Assembly: GCF_902459465.1 (NCBI RefSeq)
Contig: NC_047066.1
Location: 15,813,047-15,877,046 of the forward strand
Reading direction: 5' to 3'
DNA: 64,000 nt
Origin: Asterias rubens
Lineage: Eukaryota > Echinodermata > Asteroidea > Forcipulatida > Asteriidae
Each line of letters starts with the position of its first letter. The first letter of the stretch is position 1. The translations under genes and the position numbers were made by a program. Positions 9,244 to 21,821 of this stretch are shown here, piece after piece. Below the pieces are notes generated by a model. That model was not told the origin of the DNA. It did not search any database and saw only the letters and a list, made by a program, of their open reading frames with translations.

Positions 9244-12200
9244 AACTTGAGATTTTTATAATTTTTTTTGTTGACGTTTACGCTCACGAAACGTGCAGCG
9301 AAACCTCGCCATTATCACGTTAAAAAGCCCTCGTCTATAATTAACACCTCTACGGATAAATAACGCCCCAAACTTTGCGGCGTTATAACCAACCATGGTA
9401 AACATGTCATGGGTTAAAACCGAAAAGCACGTCTGCTGGCAAATAAAACAAGTCAGTTTCTGCTTGCATTATTCTTAAACGAGCCTGTTTTACCTGTATT
9501 GTCGTCTACTTTTTTGTTTGATAAGATAATCTGACATGAATTCAAAAACATTGGGAAAACATTTAAATTATAACATGGAACCTTATACAAACTTAATATT
9601 TTACTCCTGGAAATGGTGGGGGAGAGGGGGGGGGGGTCATGTGTTGTTACGTTTTGTACCTGTTAGTATACGAAGACGACAGTGCATCATAGAGCTACAT
9701 ATATATGCGCACAATGGTTTGCTCTTCCAAAACGGTGACGTTGCTTTCCCCTTTACAACTATAATGGTCCTGTCCATAACATGTATAAGTGGTATAAGAC
9801 CTAGCATAAGCAATGCTTAAGTGCTTTCCATAAAATATATAAGACCAAAACACGAACATAGTGGGGGGGGGAGGGAGGGTGGAGGGTGAGATGGGGGGGG
9901 GGGGGAAACCCTTTATATAGTCACTGTTACTAACGGGGAACTGAATGACATCCAACCACTCGAAAGATTAAACAAGATATACGTATTAATATTTGTGTTT
10001 TACCCATAAACCGACGTGTGTTGTCTGCTCAGTACTTTCCCGAGTTTTGTGGAAAAAAATCACAGGAATTTTATTCGGGTGGGATTCTAACCCACGACCA
10101 TTGTAATTCTAGAGGAGTGTCTTTCCATGGTGGAAGGAAGAGAAGGAGCTCAAACGCCCCGCAAACCCGCAGAGTAACAAATGAATACCCTGACAATGCC
10201 CCTGTCTGACCAGTGGAAAAAGATAGGAAACCTCCAGCTGGACGGCCGATTAACGAGCAGGAATAGATCTCTTTGTATAGAACGTGTGGTACCGCCAGAC
10301 TGCGCCGTTGCCTTCGTGTAAAGTTGAATCATTGGAGACAAGAATTGTGAATATACACGTTTTCATTTACCGTTTGTGGTGTTTCACGGAAACATTATGG
10401 CATATTTTTACATTTTTTGTGACTTTCCGGTCACTAGCGGTGGTTCAAAATTTGTTTATTAGCACACGAGGGTGGTTGGTATTCAATTGTGTTTTTCGAT
10501 TTGGTGGGCACAAGTGTACAAAATTTTTATCAGGTCTCAAAAAAGTTGTTTTTTTCTGTATTATATCCATACGACATACGACACCAAAGTTGAGTGAAGA
10601 ACCAAGTGCGCACGCGCAAACTCGCACACGCCAGGTCGCCCATTGTCTGTATAAGGTATGTGGGTGATTATATTACGAGGTGTCGTTAAACGACCGCGGT
10701 ACCACAGGTTCGACTTTTGAAGTCCCTTCGTTTGAGCTCCTTCTCTTCCTTCCTCCATGGTCTTACTAACTATAGACCACCAAGATTGCCCGGTAGCTAG
10801 AGGCAGTTCGAATCATGTTATGACAGCGGGTACCGCATCAATATAGGCCTATGCATTATACACCATTAGAGATGTATGTAAGAAGAAAAAAACATCTGCA
10901 AAGATATTAAAAAGCAAATAACTTAAAGAAGTTTGAGGTACGGTAGAGAATAAAAGAAAAATAGAATGAACAAAATAATAATACCCTGGATTTGAATTAA
11001 TGGCCGTCTGCTCATGCATTAGTGACACTCTATTGAAATCAACGAATGGAATAATTGAATAATCCCGACTGAAGCATACCTGAGAAAAAAATGGGCAGAC
11101 AGAAATTTTCTGAGGAAAAATCAGGGTCAGGTTGAGATTCACCAAGGGAGAAGACTGGTCCTTGACATTTACCAATGTGTCCAGTATCTTTAAAACTTGA
11201 GATTTTTATAATTTTTTTGTTGACGTTCACGCTCACGAAACGTGCAGCGAAACCTCGCCATTATCACGTTAAAAAGCCCTCGTCTATAATTAACACCCCT
11301 ACGGATAAATAACGCCCCAAACTTTGCGGCGTTATAACAACCATGGTAAACATGTCATGGGTTAACACCGGAAAGCACGTCTGCTGGCAAATAAAAAAAA
11401 TCAGTTTCTGCTTGCATTATTCTTAAACGAGCCTACTTTTTTGTTTGATAAGATAATCTGACATGAATTCAAAAACAAAATACATTTTTTATAAAACTTA
11501 TTTTGGGAAAACATTAAAATTATAACATGGAACCTTATACACCTGGAAATGTTCGGGGAGGAGGGGGGGGGGGTCATGTGTTGTTACGTTTTGTACCTGT
11601 TAGTATACGAAGACGACAGTGCATCATAGAGCTACATATATATGCGCACAATGGTTTGCTCTTCCAAAACGGTGACGTTGCTTTCCCCTTTACAACTATA
11701 ATGGTCCTGTCCATAACATGTATAAGTGGTATAAGACCTAGCATAAGCAATGCTTAAGTGCTTTCCATAAAATATATAAGACCAAAACACGAACATAGTG
11801 GGGGGGGGGAGGGTGGAGGGTGAGATGGGGGGGGAAACCCTTTGTATAGTCACTGTTACTAACGGGGAACTGAATGACATCCAACCACTCGAAAGATTAA
11901 ACAAGATATACGTATTAATATTTGGTTTTTACCCATAAACCGACGTGTGTTGTCTGCTCAGTACTTTCCCGAGTTTTGTGGAAAAAAATCACAGGAATTT
12001 TATTCGGGTGGGATTCTAACCCACGACCATTGTAATTCTAGAGGAGTGTCTTTCCATGGTGGAAGGAAGAGAAGGAGCTCAAACGCCCCGCAAACCCGCA
12101 GAGTAACAAATGAATACCCTGACAATGCCCCTGTCTGACCAGTGGAAAAAGATAGGAAACCTCCAGCTGGACGGCCGATTAACGAGCAGGAATAGATCTC

Positions 12201-15200
12201 TTTGTATAGAACGTGTGGTACCGCCAGACTGCGCCGTTGCCTTCGTGTAAAGTTGAATCATTGGAGACAAGAATTGTGAATATACACGTTTTCATTTACC
12301 GTTTGTGGTGTTTCACGGAAACATTATGGCATATTTTTACATTTTTTGTGACTTTCCGGTCACTAGCGGTGGTTCAAAATTTGTTTATTAGCACACGAGG
12401 GTGGTTGGTATTCAATTGTGTTTTTCGATTTGGTGGGCACAAGTGTACAAAATTTTTATCAGGTCTCAAAAAAGTTGTTTTTTTCTGTATTATATCCATA
12501 CGACATACGACACCAAAGTTGAGTGAAGAACCAAGTGCGCACGCGCAAACTCGCACACGCCAGGTCGCCCATTGTCTGTATTAGGTATGTGGGTGATTAT
12601 ATTACGAGGTGTCGTTAAACGACCGCGGTACCACAGGTTCGACTTTTGAAGTCCCTTCGTTTGAGCTCCTTCTCTTCCTTCCTCCATGGTCTTACTAACT
12701 ATAGACCACCAAGATTGCCCGGTAGCTAGAGGCAGTTCGAATCATGTTATGACAGCGGGTACCGCATCAATATAGGCCTATGCATTATACACCATTAGAG
12801 ATGTATGTAAGAAGAAAAAAACATCTGCAAAGATATTAAAAAGCAAATAACTTAAAGAAGTTTGAGGTACGGTAGAGAATAAAAGAAAAATAGAATGAAC
12901 AAAATAATAATACCCTGGATTTGAATTAATGGCCGTCTGCTCATGCATTAGTGACACTCTATTGAAATCAACGAATGGAATAATTGAATAATCCCGACTG
13001 AAGCATACCTGAGAAAAAAATGGGCAGACAGAAATTTTCTGAGGAAAAATCAGGGTCAGGTTGAGATTCACCAAGGGAGAAGACTGGTCCTTGACATTTA
13101 CCAATGTGTCCAGTATCTTTAAAACTTGAGATTTTTATAATTTTTTTGTTGACGTTCACGCTCACGAAACGTGCAGCGAAACCTCGCCATTATCACGTTA
13201 AAAAGCCCTCGTCTATAATTAACACCCCTACGGATAAATAACGCCCCAAACTTTGCGGCGTTATAACAACCATGGTAAACATGTCATGGGTTAACACCGG
13301 AAAGCACGTCTGCTGGCAAATAAAAAAAGTCAGTTTCTGCTTGCATTATTCTTAAACGAGCCTACTTTTTTGTTTGATAAGATAATCTGACATGAATTCA
13401 AAAACAAAATACATTTTTTATAAAACTTATTTTGGGAAAACATTAAAATTATAACATGGAACCTTATACACCTGGAAATGTTCGGGGAGGAGGGGGGGGG
13501 GGGGGTCATGTGTTGTTACGTTTTGTACCTGTTAGTATACGAAGACGACAGTGCATCATAGAGCTACATATATATGCGCACAATGGTTTGCTCTTCCAAA
13601 ACGGTGACGTTGCTTTCCCCTTTACAACTATAATGGTCCTGTCCATAACATGTATAAGTGGTATAAGACCTAGCATAAGCAATGCTTAAGTGCTTTCCAT
13701 AAAATATATAAGACCAAAACACGAACATAGTGGGGGGGGGGGGGGGAGGGTGGAGGGTGAGATGGGGGGGGGGGGGAAACCCTTTATATAGTCACTGTTA
13801 CTAACGGGGAACTGAATGACATCCAACCACTCGAAAGATTAAACAAGATATACGTATTAATATTTGGTTTTTACCCATAAACCGACGTGTGTTGTCTGCT
13901 CAGTACTTTCCCGAGTTTTGTGGAAAAAAATCACAGGAATTTTATTCGGGTGGGATTCTAACCCACGACCATTGTAATTCTAGAGGAGTGTCTTTCCATG
14001 GTGGAAGGAAGAGAAGGAGCTCAAACGCCCCGCAAACCCGCAGAGTAACAAATGAATACCCTGACAATGCCCCTGTCTGACCAGTGGAAAAAGATAGGAA
14101 ACCTCCAGCTGGACGGCCGATTAACGAGCAGGAATAGATCTCTTTGTATAGAACGTGTGGTACCGCCAGACTGCGCCGTTGCCTTCGTGTAAAGTTGAAT
14201 CATTGGAGACAAGAATTGTGAATATACACGTTTTCATTTACCGTTTGTGGTGTTTCACGGAAACATTATGGCATATTTTTACATTTTTTGTGACTTTCCG
14301 GTCACTAGCGGTGGTTCAAAATTTGTTTATTAGCACACGAGGGTGGTTGGTATTCAATTGTGTTTTTCGATTTGGTGGGCACAAGTGTACAAAATTTTTA
14401 TCAGGTCTCAAAAAAGTTGTTTTTTTCTGTATTATATCCATACGACATACGACACCAAAGTTGAGTGAAGAACCAAGTGCGCACGCGCAAACTCGCACAC
14501 GCCAGGTCGCCCATTGTCTGTATAAGGTATGTGGGTGATTATATTACGAGGTGTCGTTAAACGACCGCGGTACCACAGGTTCGACTTTTGAAGTCCCTTC
14601 GTTTGAGCTCCTTCTCTTCCTTCCTCCATGGTCTTACTAACTATAGACCACCAAGATTGCCCGGTAGCTAGAGGCAGTTCGAATCATGTTATGACAGCGG
14701 GTACCGCATCAATATAGGCCTATGCATTATACACCATTAGAGATGTATGTAAGAAGAAAAAAACATCTGCAAAGATATTAAAAAGCAAATAACTTAAAGA
14801 AGTTTGAGGTACGGTAGAGAATAAAAGAAAAATAGAATGAACAAAATAATAATACCCTGGATTTGAATTAATGGCCGTCTGCTCATGCATTAGTGACATT
14901 CTATTGAAATCAACGAATGGAATAATTTAATAATCCCGACTGAAGCATACCTGAGAAAAAAATGGGCAGACAGAAATTTTCTGAGGAAAAATCAGGGTCA
15001 GGTTGAGATACACCAAGGGAGAAGACTGGTCCTTGACATTTACCAATGTGTCCAGTATCTTTAAAACTTGAGATTTTTATAATTTTTTTGTTGACGTTCA
15101 CGCTCACGAAACGTGCAGCGAAACCTCGCCATTATCACGTTAAAAAGCCCTCGTCTATAACTAACACCCCTACGGATAAATAACGCCCCAAACTTTGCGG

Positions 15201-15970
15201 CGTTTTAACAACCATGGTAAACATGTCATGGGTAAACACCGGAAAGCACGTCTGCTGGCAAATAAAAAAAATCAGTTTCTGCTTGCATTATTCTTAAACG
15301 AGCCTACTTTTTTGTTTGATAAGATAATCTGACATGAATTCAAAAACAAAATACATTTTTTATAAAACTTATTTTGGGAAAACATTAAAATTATAACATG
15401 GAACCTTATACACCTGGAAATGTTCGGGGAGGAGGGGGGGGGGGGGTCATGTGTTGTTACGTTTTGTACCTGTTAGTATACGAAGACGACAGTGCATCAT
15501 AGAGCTACATATATATGCGCACAATGGTTTGCTCTTCCAAAACGGTGACGTTGCTTTCCCCTTTACAACTATAATGGTCCTGTCCATAACATGTATAAGT
15601 GGTATAAGACCTAGCATAAGCAATGCTTAAGTGCTTTCCATAAAATATATTAGATCAAAACACGAACATAGTGGGGGGGGGGGAGGGAGGGTGGAGGGTG
15701 AGATGGGGGGGGGGAACCCTTTATATAGTCACTGTTACTAACGGGGAACTGAATGACATCCAACCACTCGAAAGATTAAACAAGATATATGTATTAATAT
15801 TTGGTTTTAACCCATAAACCGACGTGTGTTGTCTGCTCAGTACTTTCCCGAGTTTTGTGGAAAAAAAATCACAGGCATTTTATTCGGGTGGGATTCTAAC
15901 CCACGACCATTGTAATTCTAGAGGAGTGTCTTTCCATGGAGGAAGGAAGAGAAGGAGCTCAAACGCCCCG
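9181..15970 (+). repeat. Large tandem array, ~1.93-kb unit, 3.5 copies
   Basis: Units start at 9181, 11131, 13060 and 15002, each with GTTGAGAT(A/T)CACCAAGGGAG, giving periods of 1950, 1929 and 1942. The fourth stops at about 15970 after CAAACGCCCCG. Copies are nearly identical; most differences are in poly(G) runs near 9620, 9865 and 9895 and their counterparts. Copies 2-4 share an insertion near ACATTTTTTATAAAAC and a deletion around CGAGCCTAC that copy 1 lacks, so they derive from a common later unit. The unit's first bases are the end of the MITE at 8858-9243. No reading frame longer than about 130 codons occurs and none resembles a protein family. Every unit contains GTGGGATTCTAACCCACGAC, which in reverse recalls a tRNA B box, so an old SINE may be included. 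Confidence 0.95.
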
Positions 15971-16639
15971 AATGAGCTATCAGGTTTGTTATTTTATATA
16001 TATATAAGTTCTGATACACGAAGTGTGGGCCTTTGGACAATACTGTTTACCGATGTTGTGTGATTGCTATGAGTTCCTTCACATGAATACTGAACTTAGA
16101 TATACTGCACGTAGTTCATGTTTTCCCCCAAAGAAGTATGACGGATTACTCAATTCAAAATTAACAAGTCAGTAAAAAGGCTTCACGCTCCATTAACTCT
16201 TTTCACTCCATACAGGTAGTGGGTCTCAATAACTAGTTTCATCAGTTAAATTTTTATAAAAAACGTGAAGGTTTCCATAGAAAAAAAAACTCGAAATATT
16301 TGTTTGTATTAATATGCAAGCAGCTTGATCGAAAATGTAAACCTTTATGATCCACAAATTAACTCACTAATTTTTACCAAACTTGAGGTTTAGATGTTAT
16401 TTCAGTTTCTAAAGAGGACACCACAGCTCGTTATGTATGCAAAACACGCTGCGTGCGTGCGTCACATGAATATTTGCATTAAATAAATTTAAAGCACTAA
16501 AAATTGAGAAGTTGCGCAGGTCATGGTAATGACACAAATTGGGCGTTAGTGCAGACACGTCAACGTTCAGTCAGTACACATCGGCCATCTTTTTCCTCGA
16601 CATTAAAGAGTTGCAGTGAATAATTTCCGGATCAACATC
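15971..16639. other. Upstream region of the Ly6-type gene
   Basis: No gene is seen. The last 200 bases precede the start of the Ly6 gene and should contain its promoter and 5' UTR, but no convincing TATA box stands out. Confidence 0.4.
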
Positions 16640-19600
16640 ATGATGAGATCTACGACTTTATTCTTTGCGATTGCGATCAGTGGTAAGTCAACCCGTAACA
16701 ATTAAGAAGATGTTAAACACATTCTAAAGGCAGAACAGTTCTTTTTTGGAACTGAGAAGTTTCTCGAAAAAAACTCCACGAAAAATCTACTCGCGGTAGC
16801 AGAGTATAATTACAGCAAGACAGTTTTCTAAAGAACAAACCCTACCTGGCAAGTAGATATGCACATGGTGTTACCGCAAACCAAGTATATAAGAAGATGT
16901 TATCAATCAATTAAAATCTTGACAAAAATACTCGATAACTTTTGTGAAACTTTCATGATCAATATAAAACTTGACAAAATTCATGCAAAGTATAACTTTA
17001 CATCGATAATAAGTCACTTGTGTATTAAAATTTGGGTGAATTTGTAGATAAATCGTGTTATATTTTACAAAGTAATATTTAGGCTATACAATTTTACTTT
17101 TACCATTCATTTTGTATGTGTATTTTATACCCAGCAGCAAGTAGACATGTACATGGTGTTACCACAAACGTTGTAAATTTGTGTTTGTTTGTTTGAATCT
17201 TGTTGTGGTAGCTCATAAACGTTCGAAAGGCATATTCATGTCCTGAACTACACGATGCAATTTTCGTTAATTTAACTGATTTTGCTGACTCAATAGTATC
17301 CCTGATTACTAATTTAGTTTCCTGGTGTCCCATGAAGCAGTATGCATGCTGGCTGAACTGGGGCTGAGTGAAGAAGGGCTCCAATCTCAGATCCAGTTTT
17401 GTAATCCACTTTTTTCAACAACAGAGTCCTTTGAAAAAGAGGAAAAAATAACAAGTGTCCCAGCTCCACGTTAAAATGTTGTAAACGAATTGTCATTGCT
17501 ATTATTCAAGTTAAAGTGCACTTTGTGTCGAAATCCCACAACGTTCGATGACGTCATATTTCGGTATTTTTCGCTTTATATCTGAATTCTAACAATGATA
17601 TTAATGGTTTTAAATGATTGAGCAATGAATTTGACTGGAGTTTACATCAGACCCGTTTGCTTTTGCATTCCGATGACGTCATGCTTTTTTAAAAGTACAA
17701 TGATATTGACAAAATAGACCCTTCCCATGAAATATGTAAATTGCACGTAGCGCGTGCGCACTAACGTTTTGGTTGGCAATGAGGGAACATCGCGCTGTTT
17801 TGTACATAGTCTTGGTTCAAGACTCTCCTGGATTTGTCACAAAAGGGCGCGCTATCACTCCAACGGGCTATCAACCACGAACCGCTATCACCCGAGAACC
17901 GCTATCACAGGAGAGTCTTGGCACATTCGTTAAATCTCCCCCCAAATGAATGGGCGGGCTCTGCGGGAAACGTACGCACGCGCATTATGTTTCCCCCCGA
18001 TTTTGGGGGGAGATTTAACGAATGTGCCAAGACTCTCCTGCGATAGCGGTTCTCGGGTGATAGCGGTTCGTGGTTGATAGCGGTTCGTGGTTGATAGCGC
18101 GTTGGGGGTGATAGCGCGACCTCTTGTGACAAATCCAGGAGTGTCTTGAACCAAGACTATTTTGTACACGGCTAATGGGTGCGCGACGCAGACGCGACTG
18201 CGCGTCTGCTTGGTGCACAACTCCATAGACCTTTTCGCAAATACCGGGGCGCGCACGTAACGCTTGGAATTAGGTGCATTGTGGTCTTGCTGGTATCCAA
18301 ATTTGATCCATATCTATCCCACAATGCACCTCATTCAACAGTCTGCGCTTGCGCATTGGTATTTGCGATAAGGTCTATGGCGTTTGTCAACCAACAGGGT
18401 CTGTACGCATGCGTGAATGTAATTAGTATATTTAATGGGAAGGGTCCATTTGAATGAGGAATAAAAGGGGAGCGACGAGCTCTTACACGGCCGTTTAAAG
18501 CCGGCAGGGTCGAATTGCCGTGTGATAAAGACCCGAGCCACAGGCGAGGGCCTTTAGCGCACGGCAACGACCCTGCAAGGTTTTAAACGGACATTCCCAT
18601 TCATAAATGCCCTTTTGTTAAAAAACGTTAAAAATACAATAGACCTTATGCACATGACGTCATTTCAGTAGGGCGCCCTCACCTAGAGGTCAGAAGGAGG
18701 TTGTTCATTGGCCAATCATGTGCGCCGCACATACAAATCTGTGCGATTCGATTGTTTCGTCACCGTTTTTCCACTAAAATGGCCGCTGAATGACGTCAAT
18801 GCATAAGGTCTATTACAGACACTTTGACATTTGAAAATTCGAGGTTTGAAATATTTTTTCCCAACACTTTGTGAAGAATCTCTTCGATGCGCGTGGGTTG
18901 TGTGTACGCGCGCGCGCTTAGATTACGCGCTGATAGCTATAAATTGCGTTCCGCGTGATAATCTTGCACGCCCGACACGCGGAAGCCAGCTTGTTATAAA
19001 CAGCTCCAGTGTGCATTAACAAAAGGTTTATGCAGACCCACGTGACGCGCTCTCCACCAATAGGAGTAGAGAAACTGTCTGGGGTATTTATGAATGCAGG
19101 TTTACAGACTTGTATTCCCCAATTTCATTAGGACGCTATCCAATGCACAATTAGAAACCGAGTCGACCACAAATTGTTTTTCACTTGAAGCCCCCTACAA
19201 AAGGGCTTTCCCAAAACGAAGGAAAATGTATCAGTGAGGAGCGTAGATATTAGGGGATTCCCCGTACTGAACAGGGCCCAATTTCATAGAGCTGCTTAGC
19301 ACGACAAATTTGCTAAGCATAAAATGTCTACCTTGACAAAAACAGGATAACCAACCAAATTTCCACGTGATTTTCAGGATAAGCAAACAACAGCTGAATA
19401 CCAGTAACAAGCAATTTGCAACAAGTGGAAATTTGGTTGGTTATCCTGTTTTTATCAGAGAAAAAGTTTTATGCTAAGCAAAGATTGTGCTAAGCAGCTC
19501 TGTAAAATTGGGCCCAGATTGCCACGAAATTAGAGCTTGGTGTTTCTTTTCTATCGAGTTGGACAATTTGTTTTTGGAAATGTGGCTGCCTGTACAAACA

Positions 19601-21419
19601 CAAAGAACCTAGGTATTATATGTCTGTGACTGTCTGGTACATTTAGCTCACATAATGATCTCGGGGCCTGCCGCGGCTGGTGTTTGGTGGTGAACAACAA
19701 ACCTAATTAACTGTATGCATTTCACCAATAGCTGTATTTTGTGATGTTTGATTTGTTATAATGTTTATTGAGTTGAAAGTGTGATACTGTTTTTTTTTCT
19801 TTAAGTGTTTGCTGGGTCCAGTTCGCTTATAAGTCAATGTTGGTTGTGTAACAGTGACGACCACAGTGACTGCTTTGGTAACAATGTGGACACATCAGCA
19901 CTCCTTCAAACTCATCCAACTTGGACAAGATATTGTGACAATGGATGCGCAGTAAGCATGTGGTCATGTAATCCCCTTTTTCTTTTTTAATTATAATAAT
20001 GTTTTCAACACAACCATGAAAATTTGGAGAAGAAAAAAATACATCATAATTACAATAAAATGATAATCATGGACCTCTAAAAAGCTTTCGATACTGTTAA
20101 TCTGGATTTGCTTTTATCAAAACTAAACTATTATGGTTATAGAGGGGTTGCCTTGGAGTGGGTTTGGGAATTACCTTACTAATCGAAGTAAATTTGTACC
20201 AATTAATGAAACTATATCATCCCTCCACGAAATTTCACGTGGAGTTCCACAGGGCTCCATACTTGGACCTCTGTTATTTTCCATTTATATTAATGATTTT
20301 CATAAATCCTCAGATATGATTTCATTTATTCTTTTTGCTAATAACAGCAATTTGTTTATACACATCCTAACCCTCACATATTTTTTTTCGAACGGTGAAT
20401 ACAGAGCTTAAAAATGTCAATAAGTGGCTTAAAGCCAATAGGTTGTCTCTTAATATTAAGAAAACTAACTTTATGTTCTTCAGTAAAAAACACAAAATCA
20501 AAGTTCCAAAATCAGAAAACACATAAAGTCGATGACATTTATCTTTTACAGCTTGGGACCTTCGTGCATCAGCTTCACAATAAAAAAAACCCTGCCCAAC
20601 ACTATATGTTCAATGTTCAGCAAAAATCTAGATATCCACTCTCACATCACTAGGCAGTCTACTGATTTCCATCAACCATATGATCGTACTAACTAAAAAA
20701 AGTGTCAAGCATGAAGGACCTAAGCCGCAGAATTCCTTGAATACCTCTTTGAAAATATACAGAGTTTATTCTTATTTAAGCGGAAACTAAAAATTCAATT
20801 AATCAGCAAATATTTATAAGCAGACCTTCTTTATTCCAACCTCGATTTTTTTGCATTTTTCTGGCAATGCCGATCAAGTGGATTTATGCTTAATTCATAA
20901 AACAATTTTTTTTAAACGTACGAACTCACGACCTGGACCGTACATGCACCTAGCACGTGTGTTTACTCTACGCATTGCATGCAAAGTCTGCCTCGATTGA
21001 CGTCACAAAAGGAGTAGGCGGAGTCAGCCCCCCCAAACAACTTTATATACTTTTTAAACCATAACAAACGAAAATAAATTGTTTTATTGTTCATAAAGCA
21101 TATACTCTTATGTTTGAAAGAAAGAAAAAATTATATTTTCTGGTGACTTTAACCCAGTTATAAATATTCCGTTTAAACAATTTTTCAGAAAGAAAAGTTG
21201 ACAGACAATAGCGTGGTTGCCAGAGGTTGCTTTGATGGACGCCTCGAGAAATCCCTATGCAATACATCTGAAGGTTATTGCGCTATCGACACCAACCCAA
21301 TGCGTCTATACTGCATTTACTGCTGCGACGGCAACAAGTGCAACGGTGCAGGTTCTCTCACGATGAGTATGGCTGCGGCTATGGCTACGATCCTGGCTGC
21401 GTTTGTTCTCAAGGCTTAG
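16640..21419 (+). CDS. Ly6/uPAR-type GPI-anchored protein, three exons
   Basis: The coding sequence is join(16640..16682,19806..19951,21189..21419). The junctions G|GTAAGT..TTTAAG|TG and GCA|GTAAGC..TTTCAG|AA keep one frame and give 139 residues. The protein starts with a hydrophobic signal peptide (MMRSTTLFFAIAIS, a second Met follows the first). The mature part is cysteine-rich: CWLC near 26-29, several spaced cysteines, and the closing motif CCDGNKCN at 108-115, the hallmark of Ly6/three-finger domains. A hydrophobic tail (SMAAAMATILAAFVLKA) ends the chain and is typical of a GPI-attachment signal. The product should be displayed on the outer cell surface; its partner is unknown. Intron 1 (3.1 kb) carries several MITEs and intron 2 (1.2 kb) carries a dead LINE. 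I count twelve cysteines after the signal peptide, slightly more than the common ten. Confidence 0.88.
17807..18159. mobile_element. Foldback element with 9-bp target duplication, Mutator-like
   Basis: Arms of about 155 bases are inverted repeats, starting TAGTCTTGGTTCAAGACTCT on the left and ending with AGTGTCTTGAACCAAGACTA on the right. The arms contain repeats of GATAGCGGTTC. TTTTGTACA occurs directly on both sides (17798-17806 and 18160-18168), a perfect 9-base duplication. Long inverted repeats with 9-bp duplications are characteristic of Mutator-like transposons. The centre holds no transposase. It sits in intron 1 of the Ly6-type gene. Confidence 0.85.
18225..18378. mobile_element. MITE family C, copy 1 (TAGACC termini)
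   Basis: The termini ATAGACCTTTTCGCAAATACC and GGTATTTGCGATAAGGTCTAT are inverted repeats. TGCATTGTGG and CCACAATGCA form an inner pair. The copy at 59675-59828 matches it in the opposite orientation, and a partial copy lies at 21866-21943. It is inside intron 1 of the Ly6-type gene. Confidence 0.85.
18489..18591. mobile_element. Short hairpin MITE
   Basis: GGCCGTTTAAAGCCGGCAGG on the left answers CCCTGCAAGGTTTTAAACGG on the right, and TTGCCGTG answers CACGGCAA further in. It is about 100 bases long and resembles the outer ends of the element at 643-955. Confidence 0.65.
18639..18813. mobile_element. MITE family A, copy 2 (TAGACC termini)
   Basis: This copy has intact termini ATAGACCTTATGCACATGAC and GTCAATGCATAAGGTCTAT and the same interior as the copy at 4292-4466, including GTAGGGCGCCCTCACC and GGAGGTTGTTCATTGGCC. 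Both copies are 175 bp. Confidence 0.85.
18815..19095 (+). repeat. Dispersed repeat F, long copy
   Basis: This about 280-bp block is repeated in the same orientation at 47705-48012. Shared landmarks are GACATTTGAAAATTCGAGG, TGCGTTCCGCGTGATAATCT, CACGCGGAAGCCAG and the CACGTGACGCGCTCTCCACC segment. No inverted termini were recognised. Confidence 0.75.
19274..19515. mobile_element. MITE family H, complete copy
   Basis: The terminal repeats are GGGCCCAATTTCATAGAGCT and AGCTCTGTAAAATTGGGCCC. Inner pairs are CAGGATAACCAACCAAATTT and AAATTTGGTTGGTTATCCTG, so most of the 242 bp folds back. Partial or diverged copies are at 36570-36740 and 38990-39205. Confidence 0.88.
20065..20830 (+). pseudogene. 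Dead LINE reverse transcriptase in intron 2 of the Ly6-type gene
   Basis: Translated pieces follow the reverse transcriptase order: KAFDTVNLDLLLSKL, then YLTNRSKFVPINETISSL, then RGVPQGSILGPLLFSIYIND, then a segment at 20333-20345 reading FANN where the catalytic FADD should be. KNVNKWLKANRLSLNIKKTN follows, and near the end a degenerate GPK..NSL segment recalls the usual LINE C-terminus. In-frame stops, frame changes and loss of the catalytic aspartates show that it is inactive. It lies in the same orientation as the host gene, entirely in the intron (19952-21188). Confidence 0.88.
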
Positions 21420-21436
21420 ACTCTGACTACGGCTGC

Positions 21437-21594
21437 TAATGGGAGACTTGTGGGACGCTTGGTGGCAGCAGACTTACCAGGTAAAGGCAATAGGTCTCGG
21501 GAATGAGCCCCTGCTCAGAACTACGTAAACAATGGCAATTGACCTGGTAAGTCTGCTGCCACCTAGCGTTCCAAAGTCTCCCATTGCTACGGAT
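21437..21594. mobile_element. MITE family G, complete copy
   Basis: AATGGGAGACTTGTGGGACG and GGTGGCAGCAGACTTACCAG at the left are answered by CTGGTAAGTCTGCTGCCACC and CAAAGTCTCCCATT at the right. It begins 18 bases past the stop of the Ly6-type gene, so it probably lies in its 3' UTR. Confidence 0.85.
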
Positions 21595-21821
21595 CTCCAA
21601 TAATGAGGTAGCTATAGCAGTCTCAGCAGAGTTGTTTACATAAAGAAAGAAAAAAGGTTATCCATGCATTTTACGTACTATTCAAATTGACACTGACTAA
21701 CCCTCTGAGCAGCCCCGGAAACATATCATATTGGATGGTCACTGGGCGCGATCGAAAGGCAGATTGCATTATGAGTAAATAATAACTGTCTTCGTTGGAC
21801 AAAGTCCTAATTATTGTCGTT

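Noticed and set aside
10018-10667. Frames of 60-127 codons repeated in every unit of the 1.93-kb array
   Set aside because: They recur because the DNA is duplicated. None has a family signature, signal peptide or splice context, and differences between copies are not biased to silent sites as far as can be judged by eye.
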